The notes beneath the pieces are model-generated. The model had not been told where the DNA came from. It saw only the letters and a program-made list of their open reading frames with translations, and searched no databases. Below are positions 49,701-61,200 of a DNA stretch of 64,000 nt, in pieces (within the stretch, counting starts at the first letter, position 1; each line of letters starts with the position of its first letter). This DNA comes from Panonychus citri. Taxonomy: Eukaryota; Arthropoda; Arachnida; Trombidiformes; Tetranychidae. The position numbers and the translations under genes were made by a program. The stretch is taken from contig NW_026515543.1 of assembly GCF_014898815.1 (NCBI RefSeq), positions 1,426,001-1,490,000 on the forward strand. Direction: 5' to 3'.

Positions 49701-52700
49701 ACAGGTAAACGGAAATGACCTCACCCACTTTACCTTTATGTCCACAACTTTTCATCATTCATCCTCTCATTATCATCATCCTAATCAAATTAACAGATTA
49801 AGTATCATTTAGATGTGTTAACCCGTAATTAGTTAAATCTAATCACGTTTTCATCAACTGATCGTAGCTCAAAACAATCAACTTAATCATAATAATCACT
49901 CTGGTGAAATATTATCCTAATCAATGTAATTTAATTGTGATGATACAATTAAAACTTGGCTTTTTGTTTTGATTTGTAATTCAATGTTTACTTTTCCTTG
50001 CATTTAATTGTTTTCATTTCCCTAATTATATCATCCCATTAATCAACATAAACACACTTATACTTTCATTAACAATTTAGAATCTTTAAAAAAAAATTTG
50101 TTAACTAAATTGTCAACAATTAACCTTAATGAATATCAATCTTGAAGCTTGTTAAGTGAGAGGATGATTTATTAATTGTGGTTAGTTTTGATTACGATTG
50201 ATTAACTTGACTACTAAACAGCTCATCACAATCCTTTACAATTAATTACATGTCAAACAATCAATCATATTAATCAGTCAATTAACCTGGGAAAACAACT
50301 GAATTAAAAAGTTAAATCATTTTATTTGACTTTTTAGTTGAAATTAAGGAAAAAAAACCAACAAATTGTTACAATTTAAATTGATGAAATGCATTAATTA
50401 ACATACAACTAACCCAAATCATCATTACCATTTGTTAATTAACTTAATCAATGTTTGTCTATTAATCTGTCTCAGTATCAAAAGCAATCAAACAATTTGA
50501 TTGGTTCATTGAAATTTAATTTCAATTGAAAACTCATGAATGATTTAAATGTGATCCTCAACCAAGCACAAAGAAAAATAAGATTACAAATCAAATCTGA
50601 AAGATTAATTGTCAAAAATTGAGAAGCCACTGCTAATCGTAATTATTATAATCAGTTAATTGTAATGTTACAACCATTGTTCCCTAAATCCTGTCAATGG
50701 CTCCTATTACTTAGAGCAAATTTGTGTGACGATATCATGCTAAGAGAAGGCCAAGAAAATGACCTAATATTATGACGATGATGATGAGAATGATGATGAT
50801 GATGATATACTCTTGATTATATCAGATTTCTTTTACCTGAATGCACAATCATCCTTCCTCATCCTCATCATCATCATTTTCCTCCTTCTCCTCCTCCTCC
50901 AGCGGATATTAAAGCCGCTTTCTTATCCTCCATCCATCAACTATTTCTATGAGATTTTTGTCCTTCTATTACAGGTAACCCATAAAAAGAACACCTCACC
51001 TTTTCTACCTCCTCCCAAGTTATTCTCTCTCACTCTCACTCTCCCTTCCTTCCTCTGGTTACCTTTTTATCATCATCATCTCAATAAAATCTTCCCTTTT
51101 AATATTACTTTTCGTTCACGTTTTTCTTTACTGTTTCTTTAGAAAAGAAGTAAAAAAATATATAATATTATGTGTTTCTTTTTTCTCCATCATCATCATC
51201 ATCACCTTATCTCCATCACTTATCATCCTCATCTTTTTTTTTCTTACCTCTCAGGTTCATAGGTGAAAATAATAACCAATCATTATCATTTTCTGTACTA
51301 CTTATTATTGTAACAATCAACTAATCAGTAGAAAACTTTTCACTCTCACTTTTTTCTAAATTATCATTAGAAATTATTTTTCTTCTTGATAATCACAATT
51401 AATTTTCTTTATCCTAACCTATGGTTATTAAATTGCTGTTTCCATTCATTATTATCATTAAATTAACAATGGTAACGAAAAGTATTACAATCAAAAAGTT
51501 ATTATTATCGTGATGGAAAAAAAGTTTTTCTTGATTTTTATTTTATTTTTCATGGTGAAAACATGAACACAAATTAATGATTTAAATTGTTCAACATTGT
51601 TGATTATTCATGATGATCATGATTGTTATTGTTATTAACTGTTATTGAACATCTCATTTTATAATTAACACTCTGATTGTAACTAATTTACTTATCCATT
51701 GGTTACAATGATTATTAATATCAGAAAATGATGATTATTATTATTATTTATATCAATGAAAAGGTGTTATTATAATGATCACTTTTGATTGTAACAATTA
51801 AAATTGTAATTTAATTGTAAGGATAAACCTGAGGGTATTTCGTGTTTACTATTATTGTGATTATCTTGAGAAATGGACAATTAGCTGATTATCACTATTG
51901 TTATTATAATAATTTTCTCTTGATTATCTTAATTTACTTTTTCTAATTTCTGGTTAACTTGAACCTCAATCTACAATCAAACTGATTGTTTTTAATTCAT
52001 CTTAAATAACAATCACAATTAGAGGAAAATACAGTTAACTGTTGTTAGTTAATTGTGTCTATTACTTGATGATTGTAACGATTAGAAAAAGAAAAGCAAA
52101 TGATTAATTGTTGTAACTTAAACTGTTAATCAAGCTTAGAGTTGAATCATGATTAAGTAAATTGTTTACTAAACTATCGTTATTTACGTACAACAATTAA
52201 CTTTAATCATCTCTTGCATGTTGATAATTCCTTGGGTTAATTGTCAAAATTAAACTCCACTCATTAGAATGGCTTAATTTTCATTAAGCTATTAAACCTA
52301 AACAATTAAATATGGTTGATGTAACAATTAACACAATTATATTGTCATATTATTAAGATTAATCAATTTCTTAGACTGATCATCAATTTGCTAATCAATT
52401 TTGATTTATTGATTTAATTGTGAGAAAATTTTTCTACAACCACAATGTTAAATGAAGGATTTAATTGTCTGAACATTAACTTGATTAACTAATTGTATCA
52501 CTCGGTGATTAACTAATTTAACGAAAATCTCATAAAAATTGTAAAGCAAATCAGTTGATCGTAATCATGTCCATACCTTTAAATTGTTAACAATTTATAT
52601 GAAAATCTTTTGCATGATTTACCTAATCAATTAAATTTCAGACAATTAAACTCAATATTTAAAGATTTAACTTCATTTATATGATTAAGTTAATTTGTCA

Positions 52701-53547
52701 CATAATTACAATAACATGAATTTTTTTTCCACAATTAAGTAACAACATGTAATTGTAATTAGTTGATTAGACAAATATTACTTTACTATTATTAAATATT
52801 TAATTGTTCAACTAATCAAACAAATCAGGTTTATTGATTCATATATTTGATTGTTTACTTTTCCCTCCAATAGTTAATCAATAATTTCAATTCAGACTCA
52901 AGTGATTAAATCAATTTTTGAATAACCTAAATTTCAATCTTCAGATTGAGTTTAATGATGATAATAATTATGATGATTATCAAATTGCCTCTGGTTGAAT
53001 CCTAATTACTCCTAAAAAAAAGCCTCACCCTTTAATTGTAACAGTTAATTGTTACAATCGCGAAAGAAACAAAAACAATATCGGATTGGTTAAAATTAAC
53101 TGATTGTGGTGATAACAAAGTGCTCAGAATCAATTATTTCTGATTAATTTAATTTGATTGCTTCTGAACAATCAACTAAGGCGTAGCTTTAATCAATTTT
53201 AAATCAAATTAATTGTACAAAAGTAGCCAAATGAGCAAACAATTAATTTTAACAATAAATCACTTATATTAATAATAATAGTTACCTTATTATAAACAAT
53301 TAACAAATAACAACAAATTAATCAGGTAACAATTTAGATCAGGGTTAAAGGTAATTGTATTAGGCTTGATTTTGGTGAGAGTGATTAACTTTGTATCAAT
53401 GTAAACAATTATATAAGTCAAAGTGTTTGTTACTCAAGTTTACATTCATTCAATTGAACAGTTGGATTCATCTATTTTAATTGTGATTAAAATTGATCAG
53501 ATTGACAGTTAATTAGAAAAAAAATTCCTTGACCTAATCATTAATAA

Positions 53548-53574
53548 GAAGAGAGAGAGAGAGAGAGAGAGAGA
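53548..53574. repeat. (GA)n microsatellite
   Basis: About 12 GA units in the gene-poor tract. Confidence 0.92.
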
Positions 53575-56057
53575 TAAAGATTTAATTGTAATTCATCAAA
53601 TTGAACCATCTCAGCAATAAGAATACTTAATTGTTACAGTTGGAAAGTTAATTACAACGAACAATTTACTTAATCAATAAGTGTGGTAATTAAATGAGAA
53701 AAAGATGAAACTTAATTTTCCATTGAGCGATTTTCTCCTTTCAACCTTCAGAATCAATATTTTCCCAAAGAAAAAGAAAAGGTAAATACAAATCAATCGC
53801 ACGATTGACCGGAACTCAGGCAGCAAATGACCAATCATCCGATTCCTAGACTATCATATGAAGTACAGATTATATATTATGTTGGTCAGTATAATCATCG
53901 AGTTGATGATGATCAAAGATGAAAAGGATCGGCTACAATTATAACCTACTAACGGTTCCGTTGAAAGGTAAATCTTCATCTTGATCATCGCAATAATCTG
54001 ATGAAAACGATGATGATGATGATGATGATGAGGTAACCTTAAACTGGACTCTAAGTCCAGTCATCAAAGTTAACACACACAATTTATTAATATAACAATA
54101 CAATCAACACACACAATGGGAAATAAAGGTTAACAATGAAGTAAAAATTAATAGACAATTTTAATCTTGAAACTTGATCAAGATGCTTTTGTCTTTTCAT
54201 TTATTTGTCTATATTTTTCAAGGTTAATCCTTCTTGACAACCATCTCAATGATGATCAAGGTAAAAAATAAAAAGATGAGGATGATAAAGCAAAAGGATA
54301 AATGAGAGAGGAAATATCAGATCAACAATCAATTCAATCATCATCATGATCATCTTCAAGTACAAAAAGAGGTGCTACCAGATTAACCTTTCAGATTAAC
54401 GAAACAGTTATAATACCTTTGATCAATATCCAAATATTTAAACCTTTAGTTGATAATCTTGATGATGATAATCCATCAAGGATTAATTTTGAGCTTGACC
54501 TTTAGATGATGAAGATTTGTCTTGTTATCATCTTAATCATCTTGGACTCTAAATATAATTTTATATGTTCATTGAATTGTTTTCATACTCATTGACCGTT
54601 AACCTCAATTGATTTTCAACGATTTACTCAATTTTCATCAGTTGATTACTAATTTAATCCCCAATGTTATCAAGACACATGATTGACAATTATGAAAGAT
54701 CTTAATCACAATCAGTTGATTCAGTTGGTACCATAAGTAAATTAAAGTTAATTCCTGATTTATTTATATGAGTGTATTACTAATTTTTACTGAGAAAATT
54801 GTTAATTTGATTCATTATTTAATCTTAATTGTTGCTAAATGTTGATCACAATCAAGCCTCACCTTAATATGTAAAATCAATCAACAATTTTAATCTAATA
54901 TCAATCAGTTGATTGTTGATTCAGTTTCATTTGTTGTGTTAACAATTTGATATTTCAATGAAGTGACCTGATAAAATAGTAACAATTAGTTAACAATGAG
55001 AGAAAAAAAAATTTTGTCTTGATTGTGACGATTAAAAGTTTAATTACAATCAATCTCTGACAGTGAGAGGAATCAATTGAGATCAATATCATCGTGATTT
55101 AAACATGAGACAATTTGATTAACTTTAATTGTTCAATTGTAATTGTAATCATCTTGTAAATTGTTAACATGATTAACTACTATTAATAGATAATTAAACT
55201 TTTCTGTTTCCTTTGATCATGTTAATTAAACAATTGAAAAGATGAACGTGATGATTTAGTTTTAACAATTTGCTCCACATTATATTTTAATTGTAAACAA
55301 TTTAATTCTAATATTTAACCTTCGTGATTTACCTTAATCATATTTAGAAACTGTTTTAAATTTAGTTTAATCAACTGTTGGTAATTAAAGTTGTGATAAT
55401 TGTTAATCAATTGTTATGGTAGCAGGACCATTAACAATTCAATTGTTGATCATTATTGAAATGGTTAGTTGATTATTTTTAGATTGGATTAATTTTGTTT
55501 TTCTTGATTGTGAATTAAAATAAATCACATTTTTCATGGTAAATTGTTAATCATCCTATTTATGAATCTATTAAATTGTCTAATCTAAATCGTTAATCTT
55601 TTACAATTGAATTAAAAAAGTTTCATCAACTCGAATCAACTTTTTCCCATTACAATAATAATGAAAAGTTAATTCAGTTAGTTGATTGTTTAACCAAAAT
55701 TTATTAATGATGATGATGATTATGATTTTGTATTGTTAACTAATTTAGATTAGTATTTATAAATCAAATCCACTTACAATTAAACTTTGATTTGATGATG
55801 AAAATCAACAGTCAAGAGTTTCTTGAAATTTTCACCGATCACAATTAACTAATCACAATCTTAATTGTAGTGAATACTTATGATAATTATTAGTGAATAT
55901 TAAATGATAATTGTTGATGGTTAGATATGTTAATTGTGATTAACTAAATTAACTTACTGATTATTTTTGAATAACCATTAACATGATCATCATTAGTTAC
56001 TTTTACATCATTATATTGGTCAACAATTAAGATTGTTAGTTAATTGTCAATGGTTAG

Positions 56058-56061
56058 AATA
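56058..56061. repeat. Target-site duplication, left copy
   Basis: AATA directly before the left LTR, repeated directly after the right LTR at 63713-63716. A four-base duplication of AT-rich DNA is short and could partly be chance, but it agrees with the TG...CA ends of the LTRs. Confidence 0.7.
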
Positions 56062-56617
56062 TGTTAGATAAAATAATGACCGATTTTAATTTTAGCAACA
56101 CTCGACAACTTAGTTGTCACAATCTGGCTACAATATTGGCAAAATCCAACATGGAGACAAAAAGGCAAAATAGGCTCTAGGCACGACTAAGTTGATTTTC
56201 TTGGGGATTAATAAATGGACTTTAATCACAGTCTCAAATACGAGTTTGGGTCAATTACAATTAGTCACTAATTAATATAACAATAGTTCAAGACGAGACT
56301 TTAAGTGTTAATTGATTCACAATTAGATACAATGTGTGGGGTAGAAACTTAACCTTCTGAGAAGGACAATCTTAATGAGAGGAAGAGAGACAATCCCAAT
56401 GAGAGATTCACAAACAATAGATTGACACTAAACTTAGTTTAGGACCTTCAGTACTACTTAATTAAACAATCAATTAGAAGGTATTTATACCATGAAAAGG
56501 AAGAGGAAGTGAGAGGTCAAGAAGGTGAGGAAAGGAAACAAGCAACTAAGTTGCAACAACATCAACAGTGATTGTAACTAAGTTACAAGAAAAGGGTTGT
56601 TACAAAATTACACAACA
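56062..56617 (-). repeat. 3' LTR of the Ty3/gypsy element
   Basis: 556 bp, bounded by TG...CA (TGTTAGATAAAA to ATTACACAACA on the plus strand). It matches the right LTR along its full length. On the transcribed strand a GTATAAATAC box (56481-56490) lies about 130 nt from the LTR start and is the likely core promoter. It contains four of the AACTNAGTT palindromes. Confidence 0.95.
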
Positions 56618-56630
56618 TCCTCCCCTTCTG
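56618..56630 (-). other. Polypurine tract
   Basis: On the transcribed strand CAGAAGGGGAGGA directly abuts the 3' LTR, the position and composition expected for the plus-strand primer. It lies just past the ORF3 stop. Confidence 0.85.
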
Positions 56631-56633
56631 AAA

Positions 56634-57698
56634 TTAGACTAATTCCTCTTGACGGCCAGTGATATCGATGTTCAGAATTCGACCATCTTCAACAGGGCGA
56701 TTGATTGGTAAGGCCACAAGTTCGGTCGGTTTGTAGCAAAGTTGGTGTTGCTTTAATTTCTTATCATCTTTGATAACTGTGTGATCGAATCTCAAAATAG
56801 GTCCAACTTTGCATCCCAATCTTGTTTCAATTGCGTTTCTTAAGGTAGCACCAGTTTCATTCAAATCGATTCCAGCGATTCTGATTTTTCTATCTCCATA
56901 AGTAACAGCGAACTTAGTTCTCGGGATTTTATGATCGACGGCACTTCGGATATTATTTGAATGACATGAAGTGATTGGTTTGATTTCCAATTTCTTGATC
57001 TTTTCTCGGAGAAAATTAATCTCTGATTTCAATGAACTAAGTTCATCACTTTGCTTTCGTCTTTTACTATCTTCTAGTTCTCTGAACTTCTTAACACAAT
57101 CAGTTCGTTTATGCCTTTGATCTGAGATCAACATATTACAGTGAAGACAAAATTCTGGATTCATTCTACATCGATTAACATGATGAGAATAATATCGAGC
57201 GGCTACTCTTTCTTGACAATCAGGGGCAAAATAGCAAAGGGTCAATAGATCTCCAAACGTTTTCCAATTCTTTCTTCCTCCTTCTTTCGGTAAAGGAATG
57301 AATCGAATATTGATTCGACTACATTTCAATGGACATGGAAAACGAGATCCATCAGATTCTTTGTAAGCTCGAAGACATGGATGAGAACACATGAGACAAT
57401 TGCAATTAGAACAAATCATTGGTCGTTTAGCGAGATTACAACAAATACAACATTCATAATCTTTGATTGTCTCTTGATCAATGAAAGAATCTGAACTAAG
57501 TTCATTCGGTTTAGAGGTCGTTTCAACAGCATTGTTCGAAACCCATTCAGAGATTGTCGGTTGAGTTCGAGGATTCGGTGGAACAGCAACATGTAAAATT
57601 TCCACTTCTCCATCTTGAGAATCAATAAGAGCATCAATTGGATCATTTCTAATAGGAACTGGATTCCATTCCAAGTCTTCTGGTCGTAATCGATACAT
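56634..57698 (-). CDS. Retrotransposon ORF3: RING / TRAF-like zinc finger / coiled-coil / ubiquitin-like protein
   Basis: 354 codons starting at MYRLRPEDLE and ending four bases before the polypurine tract. An acidic N-terminus of about 75 residues is followed by a Cys-rich module at 83-126 (CCICC, then ICSNC, CLMCSHPC and PCPLKC), which has RING-like spacing. Residues 155-201 hold two TRAF-type zinc-finger-like sets (C155, C161, H172, C177; C184, C187, H196, C201). A basic coiled coil of about 35 residues (205-240) follows. The C-terminus (262-331: KFAVTYGDRKIRIAGIDL, then LRNAIETRLG and ILRFDHTVIKDDKKL) follows the strand-helix-strand pattern of a ubiquitin-like fold. The architecture resembles a TRAF or RING E3 ligase with a UBL in place of the MATH domain. 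It is not a known retrotransposon protein family to me. Function is inferred only from motifs; it sits in the env position and may be expressed from a spliced RNA. Confidence 0.85.
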   Translation of the reverse strand: MYRLRPEDLEWNPVPIRNDPIDALIDSQDGEVEILHVAVPPNPRTQPTISEWVSNNAVETTSKPNELSSDSFIDQETIKDYECCICCNLAKRPMICSNCNCLMCSHPCLRAYKESDGSRFPCPLKCSRINIRFIPLPKEGGRKNWKTFGDLLTLCYFAPDCQERVAARYYSHHVNRCRMNPEFCLHCNMLISDQRHKRTDCVKKFRELEDSKRRKQSDELSSLKSEINFLREKIKKLEIKPITSCHSNNIRSAVDHKIPRTKFAVTYGDRKIRIAGIDLNETGATLRNAIETRLGCKVGPILRFDHTVIKDDKKLKQHQLCYKPTELVALPINRPVEDGRILNIDITGRQEELV

Positions 57699-58239
57699 GA
57701 TGAATATGAACTGAGTTCAACACAGAAATTAGATGATCAACAATTGACTAAATTCACTCAAAATTTTCAATAGAAAATAAACAAAACTTGAACTAAGTTC
57801 AACACAATGAAGGTTAATTGATTAACAAAATTAATTAGTTGATAAATGAACTGAGTTCAAACACAATTTTCAATAGAAAATGAATTAGAAAATGAACTAA
57901 GTTCAACAAGTCAAGTAACACAATTAATCAATTAAGGAAAAGGAAACTTAGTTTCACCAATGGCTCTTAACAACGGTTGTTATGGTTGGACAGTGGCGAC
58001 TCTGGTGTAGGTGTCAATTAGCATAATTGATTGATGACAATTGATCCCATTGATTTAATTATTAAAATGTCCCAATTAAATTTTCCATAGGGATTGTCCC
58101 ATTAAATTTTTCATAGGGATTGTCCCATTAAATTTTACGAAAATTAGAAAAGTTTGTTACCAAAAAAATAATAATAGTCCCAATTCATTACACAGGGAAA
58201 ACGAGTAATGATTTAAACTTAGTTTAAATTAACAGCAAT
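57699..58239 (-). other. Non-coding gap between gag-pol and ORF3
   Basis: 541 bp without coding capacity. It is dense in palindromes of the AACTNAGTT type (57707, 57788, 57847, 57893, 57943 and 58211) and contains a short tandem repeat. On the transcribed strand CTAAT followed by TTCTGTGTTGAACTCAG ends 12 nt before the ORF3 ATG and looks like a 3' splice site. Confidence 0.7.
58068..58136. repeat. Tandem repeat, 26-27 bp unit, about 2.6 copies
   Basis: Units begin TGTCCC and end CATAGGGAT: 58068-58094, 58095-58120 and a partial 58121-58136. They differ by a base or two. Confidence 0.88.
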
Positions 58240-61200
58240 TTAATCACTGTCAAAGATATCCAAAATTATATCTCGAGGTACAGTTTCATCTAAGATGATT
58301 TCTTGATTTTCATCTTCAGATTCTGAATCAAATTTCCTGATTTTAACTTTTCGTTTCTTCTTAATCAACTGAGTTGATGAATTTCTCTCTTGAATTGTTT
58401 CATCCAAGTCAGCATGATAAGGTTTCATTCTTTTTACATGACAATCAATCACTTTAATAGGTCCATCCAAGTTAATTAATTCATAATTAACATCATTAAA
58501 TTTTCGATTGATCTTATAGGGACCTCGGTATCGTTCCATGAATTTCTTTGAAATTCCTTTCTTGAGTATCGGTTGAGTAACACAAACCAAATCTCCAACA
58601 GCATATTTTGGTTCGATCATTTTCTTATCATAATAAGATTTTGATTTTTCTTGAGCCATCTCAATGTTTTCTTTTGCTTTTTCTCTAACTTTATCACGAT
58701 TTGATAAATCATCTTCGATCTTAGATCTTTCACTTATCTTCGGTACCAGTTTTAATTTTCCTTGCCATGGTGATCGTGCTTCGATACCATGAACTAAATA
58801 AAACGGTGAAAATTTTGTTGATCGATGAGGGGTAGTGTTGTAAGCAAACATAACTTGATCAAGGTAAGAAGGCCAATTCTTTGGTTCTCCTTTAGTCAAT
58901 ATCGATATACTTGTTCCCAAGTAAGAATTAAATCTTTCAGTTTGTCCATCAGATTGTGGATGATATGGAGTAGTTGTTCTATGTTCAACTCCATAGAATT
59001 CTAAGAATTCCTTGAACTCTTCAGAGGTTAGATTAGTTCCTCGATCAGTGATCAAAACTTCAGGTAAACCAAATCTATAGAACCAATTACTCACTAACGC
59101 AGTTATCACATCCAAACTAGTGATTGTTTTCAACGGTACAGACACAGCAAATTTTGATAATCGATCATTTATCGCCAATACATACTTATATCCTTCTCCA
59201 CTTCTTGAGAATTCAGCTAAGTCAAGGGAAATTTCTTGAAAGATTCTGTCAGGTCGTTTAATTGGTATCATGAAACCTTGGTTAGATTTCATATACGGTT
59301 TTCTTTTCTGACAAGCATCACATCTTTTAATGAAATCGTTTATATCGTGATCCATTTTCGGCCAGAACATTTGTTGCTTGAGTTTCTGAGAAACTTTATT
59401 CATACCCAAGTGTCCTTCTTCATGAGCTTCTTTCATGACTCTTTTTCTTAATGGCAATGGAATGTAAGGAAGTAGTTCTTTACCTCTTTTACGATATAAC
59501 AAATCTTCAACAAGAACAAATCTTTTGTTCAATCGTTTCTTTTTCCTTTTGGAAATGGATTCATTATCAAATAATGATCTTATTTTCATCACAAACGGGT
59601 CACTTCTTTGTAGTTCTAAGAACTCACTTTCTTTTATATCAACACTTGATACAAAACATTCATCGTCGTTTTCTTCGTTATCGTCTTCATCTCTCGGTAA
59701 TGGATAACGGGATACACAATCAGCGTCACCATGTAACTTTCCTGATTTGTATTTTACATCGAATTCAAATTCTTGCATTTTCAAACTCCAGCGAGTTAAT
59801 CTCGGCGTTAACTTCTTAGAAGTCATGAACCAACACAATCCACAGTGGTCAGTTATTACACTAAACTTTCTTTGAAAGAGATAATGTCGCAATTTGATGA
59901 TACTCCAAACAATCGCAAGACATTCTTTCTCTGTAACACCATAATTCTTTTCGGCAGGACTCAATGTTCGTGAGATATAACAAACAGGTTTCAGTTCGTT
60001 ATCATCATTTCGTTGGTACATAACAGCACCGATCCCATAATCACAAGCATCAGTATGAAGTTCTACTTCACCTTCAGTTTTAAAACAAGCTAAGACCGGT
60101 TTCGACGTAATAGCTAATTTCAAATTATCAAATGCTTTTTGTTCCACTTCAGTCCAAACGAATTTTGCTTTATCCTTCAGCAAAACATGTAGTGGACGAG
60201 CTACTTCACTGAACTTTGGGATAAATCGTCTAAAATAGGAACACAATCCAACAAAACTTCTAATGTCAGTGACATTTCTTGGTTCTGAGAACGCAATCAC
60301 AGTAGCAACATTGGCTTCACTTGGCGATATTCCATTCACCGAAATATTGTAGCCTAAATAGTCAATGTTATCAACACCAAATCTACATTTTTCACGTCTC
60401 AATTTAATGTTGTTTTCTCGTAATCGTTGCAAAACTTTTCTTAAGTTTTCATCATGTTCATCTTCTGTTTTTCCAAACACTAAAATATCGTCGAAGTAAA
60501 TGTAACAATTTACATTATTCAAACCAGCAAGAACACGATTCATTGTTCTAACAGCAGTGGCCGGGGCATTCTTCAGTCCAAATGGCATTCGAAGGAATTC
60601 GAATAATCCTTGAGAAACAACAAAGGCAGTTTTAGATTGATCTTCTTCTTTCATCTTTATATGCCAATACATCGCAGCAACGTCTAGCGATGAGAACTTG
60701 ATACAACCTTCCAAAATATCTAAAGCATCTTCGACTCTAGGTATTGGATAAGGATCGTTTGTTGTTATCTTATTCAATGCACGATAATCTACACAGAATC
60801 GGGTTGATCCACCTTTCTTGGCTACCAAAACAATTGGACTTGCCCAAGGACTTGTACTTGGTTTGATTATTCCTTGTTCCAACATTTCTTGAATCATTTC
60901 TGAGATCTTTTCTCTCAAAGAAACAGGGACTGGATAAGGTTTAGCATAAATAGGTGGATGATCACCAGTATTTATCTCATGAGTAACACCTTCTATCCAT
61001 CCAACATCATTAACTGATTTAGCAAAAACATCATCGTAATCATTTAGATCAACTAAATTGATTTCATTTTGAACTAAGTTCAACGCTGTAGGCTCTTCTA
61101 CAGGAACTAAGTTCTCTTCAACAGATAACGGGTTATTCGTAACCTTCTTGTTCAGCTTAATCACATCTTTACCTGGCTTGGTAATGTGTATTGAACGTTT

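Larger units (their letters stand above)
45164..56057. other. Gene-poor AT-rich tract, possible long first intron
   Basis: About 10.9 kb with no coding sequence I can support on either strand. It is rich in TTAATT, CAATTA and TGATTA words and contains many simple repeats (CT, GA, ATC/GAT). No tRNA, rRNA or CRISPR structure recognised. Confidence 0.55.

Noticed and set aside
50880..50990. Exon-like segment between CTCCTCCAG and CAG/GTAACC in the gene-poor tract
   Set aside because: Joining it in phase to the exon at 44968-45163 gives an early stop. The open frame alone is 24 codons with no recognisable content.
50813..51142. 109-codon ORF with Leu/Ile runs
   Set aside because: Derived from ATC and TCC repeats; no start context or family resemblance.
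40517..56057. tRNA genes, rRNA or a CRISPR array in the gene-poor tract
   Set aside because: No cloverleaf signatures or regularly spaced repeats were recognised; repeats are simple-sequence only.
56159..56176. CGACTAAGTTGA in the LTRs as a further palindrome of the AACTNAGTT set
   Set aside because: Only seven bases remain symmetric; it looks like a decayed copy and was not counted.
56634..57698. ORF3 as an envelope glycoprotein
   Set aside because: No signal peptide, no membrane anchor and no fusion-like segment. The Cys/His pattern is that of zinc fingers.
56634..57698. ORF3 as an unrelated host gene next to the element
   Set aside because: It lies wholly inside the LTR pair, in the sense of gag-pol, and ends four bases before the polypurine tract.
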